Shown: piece after piece, positions 53,623 to 61,803 of the stretch
How the letters are laid out: each line of letters opens with the position of its first letter
Numbering within the stretch: position 1 is the stretch's first letter
Assembly: GCF_028657945.1 (NCBI RefSeq)
Contig: NZ_CP059693.1
Coordinates: 372,001-436,000, forward strand
Reading direction: 5' to 3'
DNA length: 64,000 bases
DNA from: Thalassomonas haliotis
Lineage (GTDB): Bacteria > Pseudomonadota > Gammaproteobacteria > Enterobacterales > Alteromonadaceae
The notes under the pieces: model-generated
Database searches by the model: none
What the model saw: the letters and a program-made list of their open reading frames with translations, nothing else
Told to the model about the DNA's origin: nothing
Made by a program: the position numbers and the translations under genes

Positions 53623-55104
53623 TTATGACGGTTTAACCGCTTGCTTAGCACTTAAGTTGCGCTTTAACAAGGAGTTAAATAAAAAGAGGGTTAAAGGTTT
53701 TTCAAATAAGAGAAAGATGACAGAAAAATAAACCACCCCGACGCCGACCTTGAGTATCAGCTGGATAATATTGATGTCATGCTGGATATAACCAGACAAA
53801 AGCAGGAAAATGCCGGCATAGCTGCAGCTGCGCAGCAGAATATACAAATTGACTTTAGGTGTCAGGGTGCCAGAGCCGAAGTAGGTAAAGCTGGCGGCAA
53901 TACAAACATAACTAACGGTGGTGGCGACGGCCGCTGCCGTTAACCCGTACAGGGGAATAAAAATCAGGTTGAGTACCAGGTTTAATATGCTGCTGAAAAT
54001 CACGCAATAAAACATGACCATGGAGGCTTTTTTGATTTTCAGTCCGGCAGAAAAAAGCGGCATGGCAGACTGCAGCAGCATACCCATGGCAATCAGCGGC
54101 AAGAGATAAGCGTAAGCGACATATTCTTCGGTGGTGAGCAGCTCAAACAGCTCTTCGGCGACGACCCAAAAACTGACAATGATAATGGGATACATCAGCA
54201 GCAAGAGGTTAAGAATCCGGTTTAACAAGGCTTCGGTGGCTTTTCTGCCCTGTTCATTCCAGGTTTTCAGGTAAGCGGGCACGATTGCCGTGGTTAACCC
54301 GCCGATGATAAGGGCCGCCAGCATAGTTGCCATGTTGTAATAGGCGGTATAATAGCCCAGATACCGGGTTTCCATAAAATATTTGATCAGGTAACGGTCG
54401 AGAAAGGCATGCAGCATGCTGACCATTTCCAGACCAAGCAAAGGGATGCTAAACAGCAGCAGGGGTTTATATATTTTTGCACTCACCTTGGATAAATGAA
54501 TGCCGGTAAACAGGCCCTGCTTTTTGGCAATATACAGAGTTAAAGAAAAGACGATAATTTCCGCCACCAGGAAACCGTAAATAAAGCCTTTGGCGGATGC
54601 CAATACGAGCACTACCACGGATAAAGTGAACACCATAGTGATCAGCTTGCTCAGGATCCTGATTTTGGCCACCAGGGAGCTTTGTTGCTCACTGATGAAG
54701 TAATTGGCGATAAAGTATCTGACTTGTTCGCCAAAGGCCAGGAAGATGACAATGAGTACTGTATCTATATGGCCAGCTGGGATATATCCCACTTGATATA
54801 AGATTAGGGAGAGGGCCATCAAGGTCAGCGTTAACAAAAAAGGACCAAGGAAGGCCAGATAGGTAATATTGCTGATAAAGGTTGTTTTTTCAAAGTCTTC
54901 ACGATAGCGGATGATGCCGTGTTGTATGCCTAATTTACCGAAGGAGGCCAACATGCTTAAGGTGACGGTAATAAGCCCAAGGATGCCGTATTCTTCCGTC
55001 GATAAGGTTTTGGTTAAAATGGGAAAAGAAATCAAACCAGCAAGGATCATAAATAGCTGAAATAGCGAATAAATCATGCTGTGTTTAATAAGCTGATTGG
55101 ACAA
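53623..55104 (-). CDS. Polysaccharide flippase (Wzx/MATE-like)
   Basis: A 493-residue protein with about fourteen membrane helices, opening LIKHSMIYSLFQLFMILAG, and GILGLITVTLSMLASFGKLGI soon after (in two segments). This pattern is typical of Wzx/PST exporters. It moves undecaprenyl-linked repeat units to the periplasm. The start codon is a TTG at 55104 with AAGGAA eight bases upstream. It works with the Wzy-like protein encoded just downstream. Confidence 0.88.
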   Translation of the reverse strand: MSNQLIKHSMIYSLFQLFMILAGLISFPILTKTLSTEEYGILGLITVTLSMLASFGKLGIQHGIIRYREDFEKTTFISNITYLAFLGPFLLTLTLMALSLILYQVGYIPAGHIDTVLIVIFLAFGEQVRYFIANYFISEQQSSLVAKIRILSKLITMVFTLSVVVLVLASAKGFIYGFLVAEIIVFSLTLYIAKKQGLFTGIHLSKVSAKIYKPLLLFSIPLLGLEMVSMLHAFLDRYLIKYFMETRYLGYYTAYYNMATMLAALIIGGLTTAIVPAYLKTWNEQGRKATEALLNRILNLLLLMYPIIIVSFWVVAEELFELLTTEEYVAYAYLLPLIAMGMLLQSAMPLFSAGLKIKKASMVMFYCVIFSSILNLVLNLIFIPLYGLTAAAVATTVSYVCIAASFTYFGSGTLTPKVNLYILLRSCSYAGIFLLLSGYIQHDINIIQLILKVGVGVVYFSVIFLLFEKPLTLFLFNSLLKRNLSAKQAVKPS

Positions 55105-55127
55105 CGGGAAAATTCCTTGTTAAAAAA

Positions 55128-56309
55128 TTATTTTTGGCGCTGAAAAAAACCGGATAAGGAAATAATGATAAACTTTCTCACCGATGCGATAAAGGGTTTT
55201 AGATCCCTGAGGTCAAAATAGGCGAAAGATCTGGCTTTGATGATGTCTTTTAGCCAGGGCAGCAGGGTGAGTTTGCCACTTTTTCGCTTGCGGATAAAGG
55301 AACCTGCATCCCGGGTAAAATCGAGCCAGTAAATGCCGTCTTTTTGTGTGCTGACACAGGCCGGAATGTCGCCTGTTTCTGTGGTCAGCTGATAGGCGAG
55401 ATAGTTGAGGTCGATCCCGGCATCTTTAAACAACTGGTTGTGGTAAAAGGTGCGGATATTGAGTTCGATGAAGATAAAGCGGTCTTTTTCTTCATCGTAG
55501 GCAAATTCCAGGGTGGCGAAACCCTGATAACCTATGGCTTCGAGGAAATCGATCACGGTTTGCTTTAACTGCTCTTTATGTTCGCTGACCCCGAAGCAGG
55601 TTACGCCATAGTCGGGTAAATACTGGCGGATTTTTTTGCCTGAATAGATGGCCCTGACCTTAGCATCTTTATCGGAAAACGTGCTGACCACATAAATCTT
55701 GCCGTCGCCGCTGGGCACGATATCCTGCACCACCACGCGGGTGTCAAGCTCAGGGTAGCGGGTGAAAAACGTTTGAAGCTCCCGGTGGCTGTGGGCAATG
55801 ACATTTTTACCGGGAAAACCCTGATCAAAGGTCAGATCCGGTTTGATGATCACCGGATAGTGCAAGCTTTCTGTTAATGCGGTTAACTCACCGGGGGTTT
55901 TGCTGTAGCGGGTCTCGGGAATGGGAAACTGATGTTCGCGGCAAATATCTGCGGTGGCCTGTTTGGCCAGGAAACGCCAGTACAGGCTTTTGTCTGGTGT
56001 GGTCAGCAAAAAATACGGTTCGAATAGCGCCGCGTGCCCGGCCAGGGTTTCTGCAAATTGATCTGAGGTGCAGATGATCACCGCCTTGTGATCCGGCTTT
56101 GCCTTGTCTGGCATCAGCGAGCGGCAGGCGGCAAGTACGTGCCGGGCATCATAGTTGGCCGGGATTTTTTTCACCTGGCGCAGGTACCTGGAATATCTGC
56201 CGAGATCCATGTCATCATGGTAAATACCGGCGACTGCCAGCTGGCGGCACCCCAGGGAGCGGGTAACCGCCAGGCCGTTGACGCCGAGTCCTAAGACTAT
56301 TACATCCAT
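55128..56309 (-). CDS. ATP-grasp enzyme (carboxylate-amine ligase type)
   Basis: A 393-residue protein with an N-terminal Rossmann-like part (MDVIVLGLGVNGLAVTRSLG), then ATP-grasp features: YPVIIKPDLTFDQGFPGKNV near residue 153, VVVQDIVPSGDGKIYVV near 192, and the metal site FIFIELNIRTFYHNQL near 268. The C-terminus is basic. Such enzymes form amide or thioester bonds and, in EPS loci, may add amino acids to sugar carboxylates. It sits between deacetylase and flippase genes, three bases after the former. Confidence 0.83.
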   Translation of the reverse strand: MDVIVLGLGVNGLAVTRSLGCRQLAVAGIYHDDMDLGRYSRYLRQVKKIPANYDARHVLAACRSLMPDKAKPDHKAVIICTSDQFAETLAGHAALFEPYFLLTTPDKSLYWRFLAKQATADICREHQFPIPETRYSKTPGELTALTESLHYPVIIKPDLTFDQGFPGKNVIAHSHRELQTFFTRYPELDTRVVVQDIVPSGDGKIYVVSTFSDKDAKVRAIYSGKKIRQYLPDYGVTCFGVSEHKEQLKQTVIDFLEAIGYQGFATLEFAYDEEKDRFIFIELNIRTFYHNQLFKDAGIDLNYLAYQLTTETGDIPACVSTQKDGIYWLDFTRDAGSFIRKRKSGKLTLLPWLKDIIKARSFAYFDLRDLKPFIASVRKFIIISLSGFFQRQK

Positions 56310-56312
56310 ATC

Positions 56313-57317
56313 TTACCTGTGTCCGTGCACTTGTAGCTTAAAGACCTCAATGCCGGTATCGGTATTGATAAACAGGCGTTTAAAGGCGAGTAATTCTTTT
56401 TGCGGAGCCGTCAGGCCATTGATGGTGGTGGCGGAAAAGCGTATGCCGCTGTCGCTGAGCATTTGCTGATGTCTTTCGTTAAAATCCTCGGCCCGGCCAT
56501 TGGGATAGGCAAAGCAGTAGCACGGCTTGCCGGTAAGTTTTTCTGTTTCCTGGATAGAGGTCTGAATTTCTTCCCTGGCATGCTCTAAGGTGGTTTTTGA
56601 TAAGATGACATGGTTATGGGTATGGGCGCCGAAGGTGATTAACCCGGAATCAGACATTTCTTTAATGGCTGGTGTTGTTAGCATATAAAAAGGCGAGTCT
56701 ACCTGGTAGCGGTAGTTTAAATCACAATCGAGCGCTTTGGCCAGGGCCTGCAGCTCGGCCCGGGCCTCATCCGCTTTTCTGGTCTTAAATTCTGCCTGCA
56801 ACAGCCTGGATACCGCCTGTTTTTGCTCATTGCTTTTGAGGTGGTAGCGTTTTCCCTGCCAAAGCAAGGTCTTATGCCGGGTTTGACTGAGCATGCGCAG
56901 CAGATCGCAAAACCAGATGGTGTGGTGGCTGTTGATATAGTTAGTCGCCAGGAAAACCGTTGCCGGCAGCTGCAATGCCTTGAGCACGGGAAACGCCAGC
57001 GAGTAATTATTATAAAAGCCGTCATCGAAAGTGATCGCCGCCAGGGGTTTTTCCCCGTCATAGTCCGATACCTGCAGCGCTTCTTCTAAAGGCAAGACAT
57101 GGAAATGCTGATGCAGGTAATGCATCTGCTCTTTAAAGCGATCAAGATGCATAAAGCAGTGATCTCCCAGCGGCAGCTCATCACTGTGTATCCCGTGATA
57201 GGAGACTATGGTGACTTTTTTGTAGCCGTGCACCCTGTGCAATTTTGCCGACAAGCCGGAAATGCCGATAAGGGCCTGTTTTACCCGGGCTATAACTTTA
57301 GCTGGCGATATTTTCAT
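56313..57317 (-). CDS. Polysaccharide deacetylase family protein
   Basis: A 334-residue carbohydrate esterase 4-type protein. The opening VTIVSYHGIHSDELP is followed by the metal motif TFDDGFYNNYSLAF near residue 95, the TFGAHTHNHVILS motif near 213, and CFAYPNGRAEDF near 268. It has no signal peptide. With the free amine made by deacetylation, the neighbouring ATP-grasp and acyltransferase could then modify the sugar; that is inference. Its start overlaps the acetyltransferase gene by 20 bases. Confidence 0.87.
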   Translation of the reverse strand: MKISPAKVIARVKQALIGISGLSAKLHRVHGYKKVTIVSYHGIHSDELPLGDHCFMHLDRFKEQMHYLHQHFHVLPLEEALQVSDYDGEKPLAAITFDDGFYNNYSLAFPVLKALQLPATVFLATNYINSHHTIWFCDLLRMLSQTRHKTLLWQGKRYHLKSNEQKQAVSRLLQAEFKTRKADEARAELQALAKALDCDLNYRYQVDSPFYMLTTPAIKEMSDSGLITFGAHTHNHVILSKTTLEHAREEIQTSIQETEKLTGKPCYCFAYPNGRAEDFNERHQQMLSDSGIRFSATTINGLTAPQKELLAFKRLFINTDTGIEVFKLQVHGHR

Positions 57318-57858
57318 CGACCTGGTTCGGAATTATTTTTGCCGGAATACCTACTGCAGTGCAATTTGCCGGTACATCTTTGTTGACCACGGCATTCGCG
57401 CCTATGATGACATTGTCTCCTATGGTGATGGCCCCGAAGACTTTGGCGCCGGCGCCGATATAGACATTTTCTCCTATTATCGGCCAGCCGTTGGACTTTC
57501 CTGCGCCCTTGCGGCCTACGGTCACTCCCTGGCCGACCGAGCAGTTACGGCCTATTTTCTCTGCGCCTATGATGATGCAGCTGAAATGGCCGATAAAAAA
57601 GCCCGGTGCGATATCGGAGTTGACATTGATTTGTATCCCGGTCAGCACCTCAGAGATGTATTTGAGCAGGATATAGATAATTTTCAGTACATGGCTGAGC
57701 ACGGGGATTTTGATGGTATTGACATAACGGCCAAAGCGGTACACCAGCAGGGCGATAAAGCCGTGCTGCAGCAGCGAAAAAATCAACCGGGAAACCGGAT
57801 TGCTTCTTTCGGCAACCTTGGCATATTTCTGATAGTCGTATTTAATATTATTAAACAT
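57298..57858 (-). CDS. Serine O-acetyltransferase-like hexapeptide acetyltransferase
   Basis: A 186-residue protein with an N-terminal helical part and a C-terminal left-handed beta-helix of hexapeptide repeats (IAPGFFIGHFSCIIIG, IGRNCSVGQGVTVG, IIGENVYIGAGAKVFG, IGDNVIIGANAVV). The AVGIPAKII ending is typical of CysE/sugar acetyltransferases. In this setting it probably O-acetylates a sugar of the repeat unit rather than serine. It overlaps the deacetylase gene. Confidence 0.88.
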   Translation of the reverse strand: MFNNIKYDYQKYAKVAERSNPVSRLIFSLLQHGFIALLVYRFGRYVNTIKIPVLSHVLKIIYILLKYISEVLTGIQINVNSDIAPGFFIGHFSCIIIGAEKIGRNCSVGQGVTVGRKGAGKSNGWPIIGENVYIGAGAKVFGAITIGDNVIIGANAVVNKDVPANCTAVGIPAKIIPNQVDENIAS

Positions 57859-57868
57859 GTTATTAGTA

Positions 57869-59074
57869 TTAAGTGTTTGTTGTAATGATAGTATTATAAC
57901 TGACTAACAGTTTATTGGCGATAATGTCCCAGTCATATTTGCTGGTGGCGAGATCACGCGCCGAGTGGCCGAAACGGGCGTTTTGCTCCCTGTCGGTCAA
58001 TAAGGCGATAATGCCTTGGGCAAAAGTGCCGGCATCATCGGCATAGATAATATTCTCGTCTGAACTGAGGTTTATCCCTTCGGCGCCGACCGAAGTTGAA
58101 ACTATGGCCTTGCCCATGGCCATGGCTTCGAGCAGTTTTAACCGGGTGCCGGAGCCGACACGGATCGGCAGGATATACACGGCGGCACCGGCAACTATCG
58201 GCCTGAAGTCGTCAACAAAGCCGGTCACGGTAATATTGTCCTGCAAATCATCGGGGATCAACACGCCGGTGGACTTGCCTACCAGGGTCAGCTTAGTATC
58301 AGGGATTTCTGCAAGGATTTTTGGCATCACCTCTTCCATAAAAAACATCATGCCGTCTTTATTGGGAAACCAGCCCATACCGCCGACAAAAACCAGGCTG
58401 TTGGCTGTCTGCTCTTGCTTGGTGGGGGCGAAAAACCGGGTGTCGACGCCGTTTTCCACCACGCTGATGTTTGCCGCCGGGCTCAGGTTGTTTAAGATAT
58501 CGGCATCAACTTGCGAGCAGACAAAGGTTTCTTTGGCCTGCTTACAGGCGTTATATTCAAACTGATGCAGGCTTTTGGCCTGGTTGCTGAAAAAGACTTT
58601 TTCCGGCAATGAAGCGGCATTTTCGGCGCGCCGTTTCAGCAGCAGGGACTCCACATTGTGGTTATTCAACACATAGGGCACATTGCCGAGTAAATCGGCA
58701 TATTGCGCCAGCGGCAGCATATCAAAATGCACCAGGTCAAATTGCTCCGAGGCCAGTTTCTCTTCTATGGCCCGGGCCAGCTCCCGGGAAAAATATTTAC
58801 GGACTACAAACGGGCTGCCGGTGAGAAAGCCCAGTAACAAATCCTTGGCAAAGCGCACTTTCGAATGGTCGCTGGGGATAGGAAAAACCTGCACCGACCG
58901 GCACATGGTTTCCAGGTGTTGCACTGCCTTAGGATCATCGTCTTTACGTTGCAGGGATAAATAATGCACTTGATGCGAAGGACATATTCTTTTTAGCAGG
59001 TTGTAGGTTCTGATCTGGTGCCCTTCATTTGCAGGGTAAGGCAAACGCGTAGTGATAAAAAGAATTTTTGCCAT
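57869..59074 (-). CDS. XrtA-associated glycosyltransferase (TIGR03087 type, GT4 fold)
   Basis: About 401 residues from the ATG at 59074 (MAKILFITTRLPYPANEGHQ); the frame extends to 59107 without better start signals. The opening is characteristic of the PEP-CTERM-linked sugar transferase group. The C-terminal Rossmann domain shows LVFVGGMGWFPNKDG near residue 223, ITVTGFVDDFRP near 280, and the donor site PIRVGSGTRLKLLEAMAMGKA near 305. The nearest match is a retaining transferase adding a sugar to the lipid-linked unit. Confidence 0.88.
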   Translation of the reverse strand: MAKILFITTRLPYPANEGHQIRTYNLLKRICPSHQVHYLSLQRKDDDPKAVQHLETMCRSVQVFPIPSDHSKVRFAKDLLLGFLTGSPFVVRKYFSRELARAIEEKLASEQFDLVHFDMLPLAQYADLLGNVPYVLNNHNVESLLLKRRAENAASLPEKVFFSNQAKSLHQFEYNACKQAKETFVCSQVDADILNNLSPAANISVVENGVDTRFFAPTKQEQTANSLVFVGGMGWFPNKDGMMFFMEEVMPKILAEIPDTKLTLVGKSTGVLIPDDLQDNITVTGFVDDFRPIVAGAAVYILPIRVGSGTRLKLLEAMAMGKAIVSTSVGAEGINLSSDENIIYADDAGTFAQGIIALLTDREQNARFGHSARDLATSKYDWDIIANKLLVSYNTIITTNT

Positions 59075-59149
59075 TATTTTTGATTCCTTTTTTGGCCTGT
59101 TGCTCACAGTTTATGCTGGTATTAATGTCAGTTGATGAATTGCCGGCGG

Positions 59150-60250
59150 CTAATTCAGCAATTCGGCGTATAAATGTTCGTGTTTTTCCCTGGCCCGGGA
59201 CAGGGATAAATGCTGTTCTATGTATTTTCTGCCCCGGTCCGTCATGGTTTCACGTTCCGCCGGTGTCAGGGTTAACATTTGGCTTAACCCAGAAGACAAG
59301 GCCTGCGGGCTGCAATCGTCACATAAGATACCGGCCCCGCTTTTTTGCAGCAACTCGGGGATCGCTCCTACAGGTGTCGCCACTATAGGCAAACGACAGG
59401 ACATGGCTTCGAGCACCACCAAAGGCATGCCTTCGGTGAGGGAGCTGGAAATATAGAGATGATTTTGCTGGTAGTAGGGCTGCATGTTTTTTTGTACGCC
59501 GTGAAACGTTACCTGGTGGCTTAAGTTCAGCTTTTCGCTGGCGGCTATCAGCGCCGGTTTAAGTTCGCCGTCGCCGACGATATTCAGGTGCCAGCGGTTG
59601 CTCCCTTGCTCGTTTAACTGTGCCAGGGCCGTTAACAGGTTTTCATGGCCTTTTTCCGGGGACAGCCGGCCGACGATCAGCAAGTTTACCTGCGCCTGGT
59701 CGTTTTTGTTCCCGGTATCAGCGGGATAAAACTTCTCGGTATCTATGGCGTTCTCCAGCAGAAAAATTTTTTCGCGGCGGATTTGCCCGGCGAGATCTGT
59801 GCTGATTTCTTTGCTGACGGCGATCACTTTGGCAAATAACGGCAGGCATAACTTTTCCACCAGGTTATTAAACTTCATATTGAGATCGTTTTTGACCCAG
59901 CCGTGCATAGTGACGATCTTTACCGGTGTGCGGCTAAACAGAGTCGCCAGGGTGGCATAAAAAACCGACTTGGGATCGTGGCAATGTAAAACATCTATAC
60001 CTGAGGTTTTGAGTATTCTTCGCAGGGCGGCCAGGGTTTTTACATCAAATTTACCGCTGTTGGGCAATTTATGGCAGGTAACGCCGTTTTCCTTTGCCGC
60101 AGCCAGCAGCTCGTTATTGTCATTGAGGTAATTCTGGATCACCGCCAGTTCATGGTGGCAAGTTGCCGAGCTTTGGCCGGTTAAATTTAAAATAACGTGT
60201 TCGGCGCCGTATAAGCCTGCGCTCGAACGTAAATGTAAGACATTAATCAC
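59150..60250 (-). CDS. Family 4 glycosyltransferase
   Basis: A 366-residue cytosolic transferase. N-terminal glycine-rich loop SSAGLYGAEHVILNL, mid-protein LHCHDPKSVFYATL, and the C-terminal domain with LLIVGRLSPEKGHENLLTAL near residue 190 and the GT4 EX7E-type motif SSLTEGMPLVVLEAMSCRLP near 270. It overlaps the previous transferase gene by eight bases, so the two are translated together. Sugar specificity cannot be read from the sequence. Confidence 0.9.
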   Translation of the reverse strand: MINVLHLRSSAGLYGAEHVILNLTGQSSATCHHELAVIQNYLNDNNELLAAAKENGVTCHKLPNSGKFDVKTLAALRRILKTSGIDVLHCHDPKSVFYATLATLFSRTPVKIVTMHGWVKNDLNMKFNNLVEKLCLPLFAKVIAVSKEISTDLAGQIRREKIFLLENAIDTEKFYPADTGNKNDQAQVNLLIVGRLSPEKGHENLLTALAQLNEQGSNRWHLNIVGDGELKPALIAASEKLNLSHQVTFHGVQKNMQPYYQQNHLYISSSLTEGMPLVVLEAMSCRLPIVATPVGAIPELLQKSGAGILCDDCSPQALSSGLSQMLTLTPAERETMTDRGRKYIEQHLSLSRAREKHEHLYAELLN

Positions 60251-61385
60251 GCTGTGCCTGCCCTGTTAATCGTTCGAACAAACTGCTGTAGTTGTGCAGC
60301 ATGCTGCTTAAGGAAAATTGTTTTTCCACCAGTGTCCGCGATGCCCTGGCGGCCTCAGTATAATTGGGGGAAGAGGGCAGGTAATTCATCAGTGCCTGTG
60401 CCAGTGCCTCGGCATCTTCTGGTGGCACCAGCTCGCCGTTGACACCATCGTGGACCACTTCCGGGTTGCCGCCGACATCTGTGGCGATCAGCGGCAAACC
60501 TGAAGCGGCACTTTCGAGCAGGGCGTTGGAGAGGCCTTCGGTTACCGAAGGCAAGGCCATTAAATCAAACGCGGGCAGGTAATCTTTGACATTGCCGCAA
60601 TAACCTTTAAGAAAGACATCTTGCTGCAGCTCTAATGATTTGACTTGCTGCTCCAGGGCATCAAAGGTGTCCCCTTCCCCGAACAGTACCAGCTGGCAAT
60701 TTGCCCCGCGGGCATTCATGATGCCGACGGCGTCCACCAGGAATCTTTGCCCTTTCCAGGGGTTTAAGTTGCCTATGGTGACCAGCTTGACCTTATCGGG
60801 TTGCAGTCCCAATTCGGCAACCAGCCTGGTTTTCTCTTCTTCAGGGTGTTCCAGTGCCTGGCTGAAGGTTTCACTGTCGATGCCGTTATACAAGAGTAAG
60901 GTTTTTTCTTCTGGAATGCCTTCGCTTAACACTTTTTGCTGGACCGCCTTTGACGGACATAAAACCAGCAAAAAATTCCGGTTGATAAAGCGGATCATTT
61001 TTTCAAGGGTGTTGTTGCGCTTGAAACCCATGTCCCTTCTGCTGGAAAGTTTAATCACTTTCACCGGCAACAGGGCATTGATAATATCGGACATCTCATG
61101 AAAGGAGAGCACGATCTGGATATTTTTTTTGCGGATCAGCTTGCTGATGGCTAGCAAAGTTTTTAGCCCGGAGACCCCGTAAACTTTTTTCACCGGGAAA
61201 TGATGGTAACTCAGGTTGGCATCGCGCGTGCCTGATGGAAAAGGGATGTCGTCGGTATTAGACAGCTGAATGATGTCTATGCTGTATTTATCTGTGTCTA
61301 AGCCAGACACCAAGTCTTTAATGTGCTTTTCACTACCGCCTTTTGCGCCAACAAAAGAGTCTGTCAAAATAACTATTTTAATCAC
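60243..61385 (-). CDS. Family 4 glycosyltransferase
   Basis: A 380-residue transferase. Opening VILTDSFVGAKGGSEKHIKDL, donor-domain entry LVTIGNLNPWKGQRFLVDAV near residue 200, and PSVTEGLSNALLESAASGLP near 278 with the EX7E motif. First gene of the long minus-strand biosynthetic operon, which runs from here to 43984 with short gaps or overlaps except before xrtA. Its promoter should lie in the 418-base region shared with prsT. Confidence 0.9.
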   Translation of the reverse strand: MIKIVILTDSFVGAKGGSEKHIKDLVSGLDTDKYSIDIIQLSNTDDIPFPSGTRDANLSYHHFPVKKVYGVSGLKTLLAISKLIRKKNIQIVLSFHEMSDIINALLPVKVIKLSSRRDMGFKRNNTLEKMIRFINRNFLLVLCPSKAVQQKVLSEGIPEEKTLLLYNGIDSETFSQALEHPEEEKTRLVAELGLQPDKVKLVTIGNLNPWKGQRFLVDAVGIMNARGANCQLVLFGEGDTFDALEQQVKSLELQQDVFLKGYCGNVKDYLPAFDLMALPSVTEGLSNALLESAASGLPLIATDVGGNPEVVHDGVNGELVPPEDAEALAQALMNYLPSSPNYTEAARASRTLVEKQFSLSSMLHNYSSLFERLTGQAQRD

Positions 61386-61803
61386 GCATCATTCCTATGT
61401 TACAAATTTCTTATGGTCTTAATAATCAAAAATTTTTTGCCGGTATGATAACATAATATTCATTATCTTTACCCGCCGGGGCGAGATAATTTTTTGAAAA
61501 TTCTTCCGGGTTTAACTTGCTTTATTTTCAGGGGCTTTGCCGTCTTTTTCCTTGGTATTTTGCCGCGATTAAATTGTTTTAACGGCATAAAGGGCTGCTA
61601 ATTGAGCTATTTCTTTGTTTTGATTGTGAATCCACTTTAGATGACATAGAATTTTGTGGTATCTATGCAGGGGGGGCCGGTTTTTCAGAGCCGGTAAGAA
61701 AGCTGCAATTGGGGAGATTGCAAGCAATAGTACCTCTGCTTTCATTGGCCAGGCATTTTGCTATATTGGCTATATATCTTTGCTTATAGATGGACTTGTT
61801 TAC
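61386..61803. promoter_or_regulatory. Divergent intergenic region between the glycosyltransferase operon and prsT
   Basis: It contains TTGGCCAGGCATTTTGCT at 61745-61762 (pattern GGC-N7-TTTGC, as at 35432 and 50438), followed at once by a looser TTGGC-N11-TTGCT copy at 61766-61784. The prsT ATG lies 42 bases after the first copy. A seven-G run lies at 61670-61676. No gene seen. Confidence 0.4.

Noticed and set aside
57262-57885. 207-codon plus-strand frame opposite the hexapeptide acetyltransferase
   Set aside because: It is the antisense of a repeat-containing gene with strong motifs, and it has no ribosome binding site or recognisable domain.
58104-58565. 153-codon plus-strand frame opposite the glycosyltransferase at 57869
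   Set aside because: Antisense shadow of a conserved donor-binding domain with no supporting signals.
60640-61101. 153-codon plus-strand frame opposite the glycosyltransferase at 60243
   Set aside because: Antisense shadow. The minus-strand gene has both GT4 motifs in this stretch.
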